A DNA stretch of 64,000 nucleotides from Paracoccaceae bacterium (GTDB taxonomy: Bacteria; Pseudomonadota; Alphaproteobacteria; Rhodobacterales; Rhodobacteraceae), in the NCBI GenBank assembly GCA_014654775.1, contig JACVZW010000030.1:1-64000 (forward strand), written 5' to 3'. The translations under genes were made by a program, and so were the position numbers. The notes beneath the pieces are model-generated. The model worked only from the letters and a program-made list of their open reading frames with translations. It did not search any database and was not told the origin of the DNA. The first letter of the stretch is position 1. Every line of letters starts with the position of its first letter. Positions 8,242-19,236 of this stretch are shown piece after piece.

Positions 8242-9714
8242 TCACAGGCCGTAGATCGCGGCGAACTTCGCTTCGATATAATCCAGAAGCGGCCCCTCAT
8301 CGGGATCAAAGCCGCAAGCATGGGCGATGGTGTCGCGGGGCGCCCTCAACCCGCCATGCCGCTGCACCTTCTCACGCAGCCATGCCGTCGCAGGTCCCGC
8401 ATCGCCGCGCGCCAGATGGTCGTCCAGATCGGGAAGGTCGGACCGCAGCGCACGGTGCAGACAGCCTGCGTAAACATTGCCAAGACTATAGGTCGGGAAA
8501 TAACCGAACAGTCCCACCGACCAATGCACATCCTGCAGCATCCCATGCGACGGCCGATCCACCGCCACGCCGAAATCGGCGGCGAAGCGGTCGTTCCACG
8601 CCGCCTCAAGGTCGCCCACCGCCAGATCGCCCCGGATCAACGCCCGTTCCAGATCAAAGCGCATCATGACATGCAGGTTGTAATGCACCTCGTCGGCTTC
8701 CGTCCGGATGAACCCCGGCTGCACCCGGTTCACCGCGGCATGGAAGGCATCGGCATCCTCCACCCCAAAATCCCCGAACCGCACGCGCATCTGCCCGAAC
8801 ATCCAACCGGTAAAGGCGCGGCTGCGGCCCAACTGGTTTTCATAGATGCGGCTCTGGCTTTCATGCACACCCATAGACACACCCGATCCAAGCGGCGTCA
8901 GGCGATAATCCCCATCTATGCCCAGCTCATAGCAGGCATGCCCCACCTCATGGATCGTGGAATAAAAGCAGTTGAAAGGCTCGCTCTCCACCACCCGCGT
9001 GGTGATCCGCGCATCATCGCCCGACCCCGAGGAAAAGGGATGCACCGCAAGGTCCAGCCGCCCCCGGTTCCAGTCATAGCCAAAGGCCGTGGCCAGATCG
9101 CGCGCCATGCGCATCTGCGCCTCTGCCCCGAAATGCCCCGACAGGCCAGCAGGTTGCCGCTCCGCCCCCAGCAGCTTCCCCCGCAAGGCCACCAGCCGGG
9201 GCCGCATCCGGTCGAACATCGCCCCGATGCTTTCCGCCGTGGCCCCCGGCTCGTAATCGTCGATCAGCGCGTCGTAGGGATCGCCCCCCTGCGCCAGTGC
9301 CGCCCCTTCCTCCTGCCGCAGCCGGATCACATCCGCCAGCACGGGCAGGAACCCCGGCACATCCTCCTTGGCCCGTGCCTCGGCCCAGATGCCCTGCGCC
9401 ATGCTCGTCACCCGCGCGATCTCCTGCGCCAGACGCGCGGGCACCTTCACCGCCCGGTCATAGCTCCGCCGGATCAGCCGCAATTGCGCCGCCGCCACCG
9501 CGTCCGCCGGCACCGCCCCCGCCAGCCAGTCGGCGATGCGCGGATCGGTGCGCCGCGCATGCAGCACCCCCTCCATCGCCGCCATCTCCTCGGCCCGCTG
9601 CTCGGCCGCGCCGCGCGGCATCATCGTCTCCTGATCCCAACCCAGACGCCCTGTCACCTGCCCCAGCGCCTCGGTCTCGCGCTGGAATGCCATCAGATCG
9701 TCATAGGCCGTCAT
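8242..9714 (-). CDS. Carboxypeptidase M32 (Taq family)
   Basis: 490-residue zinc metallocarboxypeptidase of family M32. The zinc motif HEVGH is at 255-259, preceded by the family signatures HPF (225-227) and DDARITTR (233-240) and followed by IRTEADEVHYNLH. It is expected to remove C-terminal residues from peptides in the cytoplasm. ATG 9714 has GGGAGGG upstream and overlaps the ctaA stop by 4 bp (ATGA), so it is translationally coupled to ctaA. Confidence 0.93.
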   Translation of the reverse strand: MTAYDDLMAFQRETEALGQVTGRLGWDQETMMPRGAAEQRAEEMAAMEGVLHARRTDPRIADWLAGAVPADAVAAAQLRLIRRSYDRAVKVPARLAQEIARVTSMAQGIWAEARAKEDVPGFLPVLADVIRLRQEEGAALAQGGDPYDALIDDYEPGATAESIGAMFDRMRPRLVALRGKLLGAERQPAGLSGHFGAEAQMRMARDLATAFGYDWNRGRLDLAVHPFSSGSGDDARITTRVVESEPFNCFYSTIHEVGHACYELGIDGDYRLTPLGSGVSMGVHESQSRIYENQLGRSRAFTGWMFGQMRVRFGDFGVEDADAFHAAVNRVQPGFIRTEADEVHYNLHVMMRFDLERALIRGDLAVGDLEAAWNDRFAADFGVAVDRPSHGMLQDVHWSVGLFGYFPTYSLGNVYAGCLHRALRSDLPDLDDHLARGDAGPATAWLREKVQRHGGLRAPRDTIAHACGFDPDEGPLLDYIEAKFAAIYGL

Positions 9715-10880
9715 GCCGTTCCCTCCCGGATGGATCCCGCGACGGGATAGCCCGCCAGATGCCGCGCCCGCAGGATCAGCACCCACAGGATCACCGCGCC
9801 GATCTGATGGGTGATCGCCACATGCACATGCGCCGCCGTCAGCACCGCGGCGATGCCCAACAGCATCTGCGCCACCATCATCGCCATCACGCCGTGAAAG
9901 GCCATCCGCGTCGCCCCATGCGCCGATTTGCGCCCCCGCAGCCAGACGACCACGGCAAAGACGAACAGAAGATACCCGCTCATCCGATGCATGAACTGCA
10001 CAAGCCCCGGATTTTCAAAGAAGGCATGCCAGACGGGCAGGCTGCCGCCATTGCCATCGGGCACATAGAAGGCATCCGCCGGGAAGAAGGACCCGTTCAT
10101 CAGGGGCCAAGTCGGGAAGGCCCGCCCCGCATCGATCCCCGCCACCAGCGCGCCGAGCAAAATCTGCAGAAAGGCGAAATGCATCAGCCCCGTGGACAGG
10201 GAGAACAGCTTCGCCTCCCGCCCGCGCCGCGCCTGCATCAACTCCGCCTCACTCCGCCCCAGCAGGAAGACATACCACGCGATCAGCCCAAGGATGACGA
10301 AGGCCAGCCCCAGATGCGTCGCAAGACGATAAGAGGCCACATCCAGCATCGTCCCCGTCAGGCCGGACGACACCATCCACCAGCCAATCGCCCCCTGCAG
10401 CCCGCCCAGCGCGCCCAGACCCAGCAGCCGCCCAGTCCATCCCGCCGGGATCTGCCGTGCCAGAAGAAAGCCGAAGAACCCCACCGCCCAGACCAGACCG
10501 ATCACCCGGCCCATCTGCCGATGACCCCATTCCCACCAATAGATGACCTTGAAGTCCTCAAGGCTCATCCCCTTGTTCTGCAACTGATATTCCGGGATCG
10601 CGCGGTATTTTTCGAACTCCGCCTCCCAAGTCGCCTGATCCAAGGGCGGGATCGCCCCCGTCACGGGCCGCCATTCCACGATCGACAGGCCCGAATCCGT
10701 CAGCCGCGTCATGCCCCCCACAGCGATCATCGTCGCCACCAGCAGGAAGAGAGAGATCAGCCACAGGCGGATGCCCCGCCGCGCGCCCTGCGCCCGTGCC
10801 GCGATCATCCCCCCTTGCGGCGGCGGGGCGGATGCCACCCCCTGCCCCACCTCTTCAAAGATGCTCCGCTTGCCTGCCAT
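9711..10880 (-). CDS. ctaA: Heme A synthase (COX15/CtaA, type 2)
   Basis: 389-residue integral membrane protein of the COX15/CtaA family, which converts heme O to heme A for aa3-type cytochrome oxidase. About eight hydrophobic helices are visible. Family features include GGMTRLTDSGLSIVEWRPVTGAIPP near the N-terminus, WEFEKY-type loops with EYQ, and paired histidines in helices (WWEWGHRQMGR, HLGLAF, FMHRMSGY, VAITHQIGA) that bind the two hemes. ATG 10880 was preferred to GTG 10919 because GGGAG precedes it. It is the first gene of the ctaA / M32 carboxypeptidase / MFS operon. Confidence 0.92.
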   Translation of the reverse strand: MAGKRSIFEEVGQGVASAPPPQGGMIAARAQGARRGIRLWLISLFLLVATMIAVGGMTRLTDSGLSIVEWRPVTGAIPPLDQATWEAEFEKYRAIPEYQLQNKGMSLEDFKVIYWWEWGHRQMGRVIGLVWAVGFFGFLLARQIPAGWTGRLLGLGALGGLQGAIGWWMVSSGLTGTMLDVASYRLATHLGLAFVILGLIAWYVFLLGRSEAELMQARRGREAKLFSLSTGLMHFAFLQILLGALVAGIDAGRAFPTWPLMNGSFFPADAFYVPDGNGGSLPVWHAFFENPGLVQFMHRMSGYLLFVFAVVVWLRGRKSAHGATRMAFHGVMAMMVAQMLLGIAAVLTAAHVHVAITHQIGAVILWVLILRARHLAGYPVAGSIREGTA

Positions 10881-11010
10881 CTCGCCCACTCCCTCGTTCG
10901 GGCCGGAGGGTATGCCCACCCCCCGCCCCCTTCAAGGGGCTGCGGCGAAGAGTGTCGGGCTGCCCTCCCCCATCCCCCTCAAGGGCACAGACAGGAAAAG
11001 CCTCTGCCCC

Positions 11011-11061
11011 TTCATCTGTTCCCAAATATCCCAAGGGGGTCCGGGGGTGTGAAACCCCCGG
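11011..11061. repeat. Dispersed intergenic repeat with CCGGGGG/CCCCCGG hairpin
   Basis: A divergent copy (TTCATCTGTTCCCAAATATC, 11011-11030) of the GTATTTGGGCCAAGATGAAG family, followed by GGGGGTCC and a hairpin CCGGGGG (11041-11047)/CCCCCGG (11055-11061). It lies between trmJ (3' side) and ctaA (5' side), where it may end trmJ transcription. Confidence 0.6.
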
Positions 11062-11083
11062 TCCGACGCTTGCCACCCGCGCC

Positions 11084-11830
11084 TCACTCCCCCTGCTTGC
11101 GCAGCTTGTAGGCGATCTGCCGCAGCATGCCGTGGAAAGTCTGCACCTCGGCTCGTGTCAACCCAAGCCGCGCGAACATGTTGCGCATGTTCAGCTTCAT
11201 ATGCGGCGCCTTCTCGGGCGGATAGAAGAACCCTGCCGCCTCCAGCCGGTCCTCGAAATGATCCGACAGCCGCTCCACCTCCACCCGGCTTGCGAAATCG
11301 GTGCGCGCCAGACCCATGACTTCGGGCGGAACCTCCCCCATCTGCCGCCGCCACTCATACCCCAAAAGCAGCGCGCATTGCGCAAGGTTCAGGCTGGGAA
11401 ACTCCGGGTTCACCGGCACCGTCACGATGGCATTGGCGGGCACGATATCCTCGTTCTCCAACCCCGCGCGTTCCGGCCCGAACAACACGCCCACCCGCTT
11501 GCCTTCGGCCACCATCGCCCGCGTCATCTCCATCGCGCGCTCGGGCGTGACCACGGGCTTCACCAATTCCCGCCCCCGCGCCGTGGTGGCAAAGACGAAG
11601 TCGCAATCGGCAATCGCCGTGGGGATGTCCGGGAAGATCCCCGCCATATCCAGCACCCGCCCCGCGCCCGAGGCCATCGCCACCGCCTTCGGATTGGGCC
11701 AGCCGTCGCGCGGATCGACGATCCGCATCCGCTCCAGCCCGAAATTCAGCATGGCCCGCGCCGCCGCCCCGATATTCTCGCCCATCTGCGGGCGCACAAG
11801 GATGAAACAGGGCGGAATCGTCTCGGTCAC
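11084..11830 (-). CDS. trmJ: TrmJ-like RNA methyltransferase (SpoU/TrmH superfamily)
   Basis: 248-residue SPOUT-class RNA methyltransferase of the TrmJ/YfhQ group, which 2'-O-methylates the tRNA anticodon loop. The knot motifs are visible: PQMGENIGAAARAMLNFGL near the N-terminus, then VLFGPERAGLENEDI and the SLNLAQCALLLGYE motif, followed by a C-terminal helical extension. I chose GTG 11830 (CTGGAGAGAGCCC before it), which leads directly into the conserved FILVRPQMGEN. ATG 11854 is in frame but has no Shine-Dalgarno. It is divergent from the ThiE-like gene. TrmJ rather than another SpoU member is inferred from the overall pattern. Confidence 0.8.
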   Translation of the reverse strand: MTETIPPCFILVRPQMGENIGAAARAMLNFGLERMRIVDPRDGWPNPKAVAMASGAGRVLDMAGIFPDIPTAIADCDFVFATTARGRELVKPVVTPERAMEMTRAMVAEGKRVGVLFGPERAGLENEDIVPANAIVTVPVNPEFPSLNLAQCALLLGYEWRRQMGEVPPEVMGLARTDFASRVEVERLSDHFEDRLEAAGFFYPPEKAPHMKLNMRNMFARLGLTRAEVQTFHGMLRQIAYKLRKQGE

Positions 11831-11957
11831 GGGCTCTCTCCAGACAGGGCACATCCGCGCCAGATACGCGCCCCACCCCCCTCGGACAAGCCCAAGCCGC
11901 CCTCGCCTTCCCCGGAAATCTGCGCTAATGACCCCCAAACGCACGCCGGAGCGCCCC

Positions 11958-12575
11958 ATGGCCGACCAAGACCGCCCGCAGATCTATCTGATCACCCCGC
12001 CGGAACTGGACCTCGACACTTTCCCCGACACCCTCGCCGCCGTGCTCGACACGACCGAAATCGCCTGCCTGCGCATCGCGCTCGCCACCCGCGACGAAGA
12101 CCGCATCCTGCGCGCCGCCGATGCCATCCGCCTGACCGCCCATGCCCGCGACGTGGCCGTGGTGATCGAACGCCATGTCTTGCTGGTGGAACGGCTGGGT
12201 CTCGACGGCGTGCATCTCACCGATGGCGCGCGCTCTGTCCGCAAGGTCAGGAAGGACCTGCCCGATGCCATCATCGGCGCCCATTGCGGCACCACCCGGC
12301 ATGAGGGCATGTCGGCAGGCGAGGCCGGGGCCGATTACGTCTGCTTCGGCCCGATCGGGGCCACGCCCTTGGGCGACGGCTCCCGCGCCGACTGGGACCT
12401 GTTCGAATGGTGGTCCGAGGTGATCGAGGTTCCCGTCGTCGCCGAAGGCGCGCTCACGGCGGAACTGGTGGAAAAGTTTGGCCCCGTCACAGATTTCTTC
12501 GCCGTGGGCGAAGAAATCTGGTCCAAGGACGACCCCGCCGCCGCCCTTAAGGCCCTGCTCGCCCCCTTGGGGTGA
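11958..12575 (+). CDS. Thiamine-phosphate-synthase-like protein (ThiE/TenI fold)
   Basis: 205-residue TIM-barrel protein of the ThiE/TenI family. The segments IYLITPPELD, VVIERHVLLVERLGLDGVHL and IIGAHCGTTRHEGMSAGEAGADYVCFGPIG follow the ThiE pattern of phosphate- and diphosphate-binding strands, but the usual HLGQxD signature reads HLTDGAR. True thiamine phosphate synthase activity is therefore uncertain. GGAG stands 8 nt before ATG 11958. No other thi gene and no TPP riboswitch is nearby. It is divergent from trmJ and ends in a hairpin shared with olsA. Confidence 0.75.
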   Translation: MADQDRPQIYLITPPELDLDTFPDTLAAVLDTTEIACLRIALATRDEDRILRAADAIRLTAHARDVAVVIERHVLLVERLGLDGVHLTDGARSVRKVRKDLPDAIIGAHCGTTRHEGMSAGEAGADYVCFGPIGATPLGDGSRADWDLFEWWSEVIEVPVVAEGALTAELVEKFGPVTDFFAVGEEIWSKDDPAAALKALLAPLG

Positions 12576-12576
12576 C

Positions 12577-12595
12577 GGTGGGGTGAACCCCCACC
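12577..12595. terminator. Hairpin between convergent ThiE-like and olsA genes
   Basis: Seven-bp perfect stem GGTGGGG (12577-12583)/CCCCACC (12589-12595) with loop TGAAC, placed directly between two convergent stop codons. There is no T-run on either side, so bidirectional termination is plausible but unproven. The CCCACCCTAC end recalls the GTAGGATGGGC repeat seen at 6838. Confidence 0.5.
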
Positions 12596-13390
12596 CTACA
12601 GCCGCCCTTCCAGCCCGCCACGCACCGCAGCCTCGCAATGCGCGGCCAGCGCCTTGCGGTCTGCGAAGGCATCCACCGGCACCGGTTCGTGGAACACCAC
12701 CTCCACCCGCCCCTGCCGCTTCTGCGCCAGCACCATCAGCAGATGCCCCGCGAACTCCATATCCCCCCACCAACCGTAAAAGCGTGGATCGCAGCCCTCC
12801 GGCGCGCGATAGGCCAGCGTGACGGGCTGCACCCACATCACCTCCTCCAGCCCATGCGACCAGAAGGCCGCAAAGAGCGTGGACTTGAACGGCAGCACCC
12901 GCACCGCATCCGTGCTCGTGCCTTCTGGAAAGAACATCAGGTGATGCCCCGCCCGCAACCGCTCTTCGAACACCGCCTGCTGCTTCTTCGCCTCGCTCCC
13001 CTTGCGCGCGATGAAGACCGTCCCCGTCGCCCGCGCCAGCCAGCCGATCGCAGCCCAGCGCTCTACCTCGGACTTGGCGACGAAATAGCCCCGCTGCGCC
13101 GCATTCAGCGCAAAGATGTCCAGCCATGACACATGGTTGGCCACCACCGCGCCGCGCTGCCGCATCACGCCCCCCCGCACCACCAGCGGCAGCCGCAGGA
13201 TATGAAAGGCCGATTTGCAGACGAATTGCGTGATATAGGGCGTCCAAGGCCGCTGCATCCCGAACAAAGGCCGCTCCACCAGCCGCAGCGCCAGCAGCAG
13301 CACCAGACAGCCATAGGTCACGCCCCCCAGCAAGGCGCCACGCCACAGCACCCGGACCCAGCCCATGGCGCCGACCGCCGGCACCTCCAT
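12596..13390 (-). CDS. olsA: Lyso-ornithine lipid O-acyltransferase (PlsC family)
   Basis: 264-residue PlsC-type acyltransferase. It has an N-terminal membrane helix (about residues 16-36), the catalytic HX4D motif in NHVSWLD (about 85-91) and FFPEGTST (about 153-160) for substrate binding. Being 35 bp downstream of an OlsB-type N-acyltransferase, it most likely O-acylates lyso-ornithine lipid to give ornithine lipid, acting at the inner membrane. By sequence alone it could equally be a 1-acylglycerol-3-phosphate acyltransferase. ATG 13390 has AGAGG upstream; GTG 13417 is an in-frame alternative. Confidence 0.85.
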   Translation of the reverse strand: MEVPAVGAMGWVRVLWRGALLGGVTYGCLVLLLALRLVERPLFGMQRPWTPYITQFVCKSAFHILRLPLVVRGGVMRQRGAVVANHVSWLDIFALNAAQRGYFVAKSEVERWAAIGWLARATGTVFIARKGSEAKKQQAVFEERLRAGHHLMFFPEGTSTDAVRVLPFKSTLFAAFWSHGLEEVMWVQPVTLAYRAPEGCDPRFYGWWGDMEFAGHLLMVLAQKRQGRVEVVFHEPVPVDAFADRKALAAHCEAAVRGGLEGRL

Positions 13391-13425
13391 CCGGGCCTCT
13401 TTCCACTGCTCATCCACCGCAGCGC

Positions 13426-14217
13426 TCAACCCCGACCCCGCGTGTAGTACCCGCGATGCCGCGCCGACATCCGCTCCGTGTCCATCACCAGACAGACATC
13501 CGTGGTGTTGAAGTCCCGGTCGATGAAGGCCCCCTCGCCCACGAACCCGCCCAGCCGCAGATAGGCCTTGATCAGCGCGGGCGTCCCCGCCATCGCGGCC
13601 TTGCGGTCCAACGCCTCGGGCGGCAGCAGGTCCATCCGCTGATATCCCGCCCCCCGCGCCACGACGCGCAGGCCCGGCGGGGCCAGATGATGATGGTGCA
13701 GATAGGCCAGCGAGGGCGTCAGCGCCGCGATGTCGGTGCCGTGAAAACTCGCCACCCCGAACAGCACCTCGATCCCCCGTTCCAGCACGTAATCGGCCAA
13801 GGCGTTCCACAGATGGAACATCCCCGTCCCGCCGCGATGATCCGGATGCACGCAGGACCGCCCCAATTCCAAAAGCTTGCGCCCGCTCTCACGCAGGGGC
13901 GTCAGGTCATATTCGCCTTCAGAATAGAACCGCCCCCCCTCCGCCAACCGGTCCGAGGGCAGCAGCCGATAAACCCCCACCACATGCTCCAGTGTCTCGG
14001 GATCGCAGCGCGTATCGATCAGCAGCAGATGATCGAAGATCTCGTCGAAATCATCCCGCTCCAACCGCGCCGCATGGTCGACCAACGGCCCATCCGCCCC
14101 CAGCTCTTCAACGAAGACGCGATAGCGCAGCCGCTGCGCCGCGCGAAGGTCGCGCGCATCCCGCGCCAGCCGCAGCGCATAAATGGACTCATCCGATATC
14201 ACCCGGTCTTCCGGCAT
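13426..14217 (-). CDS. olsB: Ornithine-acyl-ACP N-acyltransferase (OlsB)
   Basis: 263-residue GNAT-like acyltransferase of the OlsB/hemolysin-type family (PF13444 pattern). It transfers 3-hydroxyacyl chains from ACP to the alpha-amino group of ornithine, the first step of ornithine-lipid synthesis. Visible signatures are LRYRVFVEELGAD, VVGVYRLLP, LELGRSCVHPDHRGG and LFGVASFHG, and a full C-terminus with GGFVGEGAFIDRDFNTTDVCLV. The downstream gene is olsA. A candidate promoter (TTGCAA-17-TACATC) lies about 14254-14282 on the minus strand. In rhizobia olsBA is phosphate-controlled; I could not find a clear PhoB box here. Confidence 0.88.
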   Translation of the reverse strand: MPEDRVISDESIYALRLARDARDLRAAQRLRYRVFVEELGADGPLVDHAARLERDDFDEIFDHLLLIDTRCDPETLEHVVGVYRLLPSDRLAEGGRFYSEGEYDLTPLRESGRKLLELGRSCVHPDHRGGTGMFHLWNALADYVLERGIEVLFGVASFHGTDIAALTPSLAYLHHHHLAPPGLRVVARGAGYQRMDLLPPEALDRKAAMAGTPALIKAYLRLGGFVGEGAFIDRDFNTTDVCLVMDTERMSARHRGYYTRGRG

Positions 14218-14328
14218 GATCCCACCCCCGGCCCTCTGACAGGGGATGTACGCAGTGCCCCGCCCCATTGCAACGCCCACGACAGCCGCCCCCGCCGCCG
14301 GGGATTGCAAATCGGGCGCGATGGCGCA

Positions 14329-14508
14329 TCATCTGCCGGGATCGAAGACCAGCGTCAGGTCCACCCTGCGCGCATCGATCACCACCTTGCCCCGATGCTC
14401 GAAATTCACCGTGACCCGACCGCCGATGTTCGACTGCACCTGCCCCAGCCCCCAATCCGGTTCCGACGGGTGGCGCACGAACATGCCCGGTTCCAGAAGC
14501 TCATGCAT
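14329..14508 (-). CDS. DUF3553 small protein
   Basis: 59-residue basic, beta-rich protein that is easily missed because of its size. It starts MHELLEPGMFVRHP, continues with DWGLGQVQSNIGGRVTVNFEH and ends LTLVFDPGR, matching the short DUF3553 family common in Rhodobacterales; its role is unknown. AAGGA stands 8 nt before the ATG at 14508. The start lies only 32 bp from the divergent chpT start. The interval down to olsB (14218-14328) contains no other gene. Confidence 0.85.
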   Translation of the reverse strand: MHELLEPGMFVRHPSEPDWGLGQVQSNIGGRVTVNFEHRGKVVIDARRVDLTLVFDPGR

Positions 14509-14540
14509 CCTTATGTCCTTTTCCAGTGCCGGAGTGTTCC

Positions 14541-15143
14541 ATGTCCCCCCAGCCCGATCTTGCCGCCCTCTTGGGCTCGCGCCTCTGCCATGACCTTATC
14601 GGTCCGATCGGGGCCATCGGCAACGGGGTGGAGCTCTTGTCGCTCTCCGGCGTAGGCCCGTCCGACGAACTCGCCCTCATCGCGCAAAGCGTGACCATCC
14701 TCAAAGCCCGCATCCGCTTTTTCCGCGTGGCCTTTGGAATCGCCCGCCCCGACCAATCCCTCCCCCTGACCGAAATCCAGTCGCTGCTGTCGGACCTCCA
14801 TCTCGGCGGCCGCCTTATGGTCGATTGGGCCAGTCCCGCCGATCTGCCGCGGCCCGAGGTGAAGGCCGCCTTCCTCACCCTTCTCTGTGCCGAAACGGTG
14901 CTGCGCAGCGCAGGCCATATCCGCGCGCTCCGCGACGAGGTGGGATGGTCCTTCACCCTCTCCTCGCCCCGTCTGAGCAGCGATCCCCGGCTCTGGTCCC
15001 TGCTCCTGTCGCCCGACAGCGCCGCCGAACTGCCGGTCGAGGCGTCCGAAGTCCACTTCCCCCTCGCCGCAGCGGCCATCGCCCTCCTTGGCCGCCGCCC
15101 CGAACTGGACCCGCTGCCCGACGGCCTGCGCCTCAGCTTCTGA
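14541..15143 (+). CDS. chpT: Histidine phosphotransferase ChpT
   Basis: 200-residue ChpT-type phosphotransferase, the relay between hybrid kinase CckA and the response regulators CtrA and CpdR in alphaproteobacterial cell-cycle control. The DHp-like helix has the phospho-accepting histidine at H17 within [21 protein letters not shown]. The remaining part resembles a degenerate HATPase domain without ATP-binding motifs, as expected. GGAG stands 6 nt before ATG 14541; an upstream GTG (14526) was not preferred. The 3' end overlaps the convergent proA by 11 bp. Confidence 0.9.
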   Translation: MSPQPDLAALLGSRLCHDLIGPIGAIGNGVELLSLSGVGPSDELALIAQSVTILKARIRFFRVAFGIARPDQSLPLTEIQSLLSDLHLGGRLMVDWASPADLPRPEVKAAFLTLLCAETVLRSAGHIRALRDEVGWSFTLSSPRLSSDPRLWSLLLSPDSAAELPVEASEVHFPLAAAAIALLGRRPELDPLPDGLRLSF

Positions 15144-16404
15144 TCGTCCCGTCCCCGGTCACAAGGTATTTGAACGACGTCAACTGCTCCGCCCCAACCG
15201 GCCCGCGCGCATGCAGCTTGCCCGTGGCGATGCCGATCTCGGCCCCCATGCCGAACTCGCCCCCATCCGCAAACTGGGTCGAGGCGTTGCGCATCAATAT
15301 CGCGCTGTCCAGCCGCTGGAAGAACCGCGCGGCGGTGACGTCATTCTCGGTCAGGATGCTCTCGGTATGCTGGCTACCATAGCGGCGGATATGGGCAATC
15401 GCCCCGTCCACGCCATCAACGATCTTCGCCGCGATGATCATGTCGAGGAATTCGCAGCCAAAATCCTCCGGCCCTGCCGCCACCGTTCCCGGGATCGTCA
15501 GCAGATCGCCCTCGGCTCGCACCTCCACGCCCTTGGCCAGCAGGTCCGTCACCAGCACGCCGCCATGCTTTTCCCAAAAAGCCCGGTCGATCAGCAGGCA
15601 TTCCGCCGCCCCGCAGATGCCCGTGCGCCGCGTCTTGGCATTGACCACCACCGCCCGCGCCTTTTCCAGATCGGCATCGCCATCGGCATAGACATGGCAG
15701 ATGCCCTCCAGATGGGCAAAAACCGGCACCCGTGCCTCGCGTTGCACAAGGCCCACCAGCCCCTTGCCCCCGCGCGGCACGATCACGTCGATCCACTCCA
15801 CCGCGCGCAGCATGGCCTCCACCATCCCTCGGTCCCGCGTCGGCACCAACTGGATCGCCGCCTCCGGCAAGCCCGCCGCGCGCAACCCCTCCACCATGCA
15901 GGCATGGATCGCGGTCGAGGAATGAAAGCTTTCCGATCCGCCCCGCAGGATCACCGCATTCCCCGCCTTCAGACACAGCGCGCCCGCATCCGCCGTCACA
16001 TTCGGGCGGCTCTCATAGATCACGCCCACCACGCCCAAAGGCGTGCGCACCCGCTGGATATGCAACCCCGTCGGCCGGTCCCATTCCGCGATCACCTCGC
16101 CCACCGGGTCCTTCTGCGCCGCCACCGCGCGCAACCCCTCCACGATGCCGCTGACGCGCCCCTCATCCAGCTTCAACCGATCCAGCATCGCGGGCGACAG
16201 CCCCTTGGCCGCCCCGAATTCCATATCTTTGGCATTGGCAGCGATGATCTCATCCCGCCGCGCCCAGACGGCTGCCGCCGCCGCCTCCAGCGCCGCCCGC
16301 TTCGCCTCCGGCGCCGCATAGGCCAGTTCCGCCGCCGCCGCCCGCGCCGCCGCGCCCATCCGGCGCATCATGCCGACCGCGTCTTCCTGTGCCCCATCCG
16401 CCAT
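15133..16404 (-). CDS. proA: Glutamate-5-semialdehyde dehydrogenase (ProA)
   Basis: 423-residue gamma-glutamyl phosphate reductase of proline biosynthesis (NADPH-dependent; glutamyl-5-phosphate to the semialdehyde). The family hallmark [17 protein letters not shown] is at 125-140 and the catalytic cysteine is C264 in TGICGAAE. Length is normal. ATG 16404 is preceded by GGAAGG; ATG 16428 lacks a clear Shine-Dalgarno. It is the last gene of the obgE-proB-ABM-proA cluster, 47 bp after the monooxygenase-like gene. Confidence 0.95.
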   Translation of the reverse strand: MADGAQEDAVGMMRRMGAAARAAAAELAYAAPEAKRAALEAAAAAVWARRDEIIAANAKDMEFGAAKGLSPAMLDRLKLDEGRVSGIVEGLRAVAAQKDPVGEVIAEWDRPTGLHIQRVRTPLGVVGVIYESRPNVTADAGALCLKAGNAVILRGGSESFHSSTAIHACMVEGLRAAGLPEAAIQLVPTRDRGMVEAMLRAVEWIDVIVPRGGKGLVGLVQREARVPVFAHLEGICHVYADGDADLEKARAVVVNAKTRRTGICGAAECLLIDRAFWEKHGGVLVTDLLAKGVEVRAEGDLLTIPGTVAAGPEDFGCEFLDMIIAAKIVDGVDGAIAHIRRYGSQHTESILTENDVTAARFFQRLDSAILMRNASTQFADGGEFGMGAEIGIATGKLHARGPVGAEQLTSFKYLVTGDGTIRS

Positions 16405-16451
16405 CTGCCCAACCTTCCGTTCTTCCATCGCCCGGCGCCGCTGCCCCACCC

Positions 16452-16976
16452 TCACAGGGCGGGCGCCTCGGTCCTGTCCGTCAAGCTGTAATCCCGCGAC
16501 ACCGAAAAGATGCGCACATCCTCTGCACCCTCCGCCCGCGCCTGCGCCGCAATCTCCAGCGCCACCTCACCCTGCGCCGCCTCGGCCAGCGTCAGGAACC
16601 GTCCCGCGCGCGTCACGCTCTCATGGACGCGCCCTCGCCCTGCCGGACCCGCCCCATAGGCCGCGACCACAAACCGCCCCGCGCCCTCCGGCTGCACCTC
16701 CGGCCCCACGCGGATGCGATACCGCTCGAAATGGATCATGCGCCCCGCGGCCTGACTGGCGCGATGCGTTCCATCGCAGCGCCAAGCCCGGATCGCGTCT
16801 TCACCGTCCCAGTGCTGATGCGAAAGAATGGCGTCGGGCTGTTCCAAAGGCCGGAACCGCTCAAGGTACAAAAGCCCGGGATGCGCCGCCAAAAGGGGAC
16901 GCAGCCGATCCACATGCTCAAAGTAATGCGGCATATGCCCGTCTTTCGGCAGCATGTCGAAAAACAGTGCGTGCAT
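16452..16976 (-). CDS. Antibiotic biosynthesis monooxygenase (ABM)-fold protein
   Basis: 174-residue protein with a dimeric alpha/beta-barrel (ABM) N-terminal half, seen in [27 protein letters not shown] and [17 protein letters not shown]. The second part, up to residue 174, I do not recognise. ABM-fold proteins are small cofactor-independent oxygenases or heme-degrading enzymes; no catalytic assignment is possible here. The ATG directly follows the proB stop (TGAATG), so translation is coupled to proB. Its presence between proB and proA is the notable point. Confidence 0.7.
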   Translation of the reverse strand: MHALFFDMLPKDGHMPHYFEHVDRLRPLLAAHPGLLYLERFRPLEQPDAILSHQHWDGEDAIRAWRCDGTHRASQAAGRMIHFERYRIRVGPEVQPEGAGRFVVAAYGAGPAGRGRVHESVTRAGRFLTLAEAAQGEVALEIAAQARAEGAEDVRIFSVSRDYSLTDRTEAPAL

Positions 16977-19132
<2,156 letters not shown>

Positions 19133-19214
19133 TCATCAGGGTCGCCACAGGCGACATTTCCCCAAGGCGATAGTGGACAAAGGCCAAAGGCTCAAGCCTT
19201 CCCGCCAAACGCCC

Positions 19215-19236
19215 CTTTATCTTGGCCCAAATACTC
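19215..19236. repeat. Dispersed GTATTTGGGCCAAGATGAAG repeat
   Basis: The copy reads CTTTATCTTGGCCCAAATAC on the plus strand and runs into the stop codon (19235-19237) of the tandem-GNAT gene. It lies in the roughly 110-bp gap between that gene and obgE. Confidence 0.65.

Noticed and set aside
11831-11957. TPP riboswitch before the ThiE-like gene
   Set aside because: Neither the conserved CUGAGA nor the ACCUGA-type elements are present in the short divergent gap.
14218-14290. PhoB box upstream of olsB
   Set aside because: Only one CTGTCAG-like half-site is visible; a Pho box needs two direct repeats 11 bp apart.
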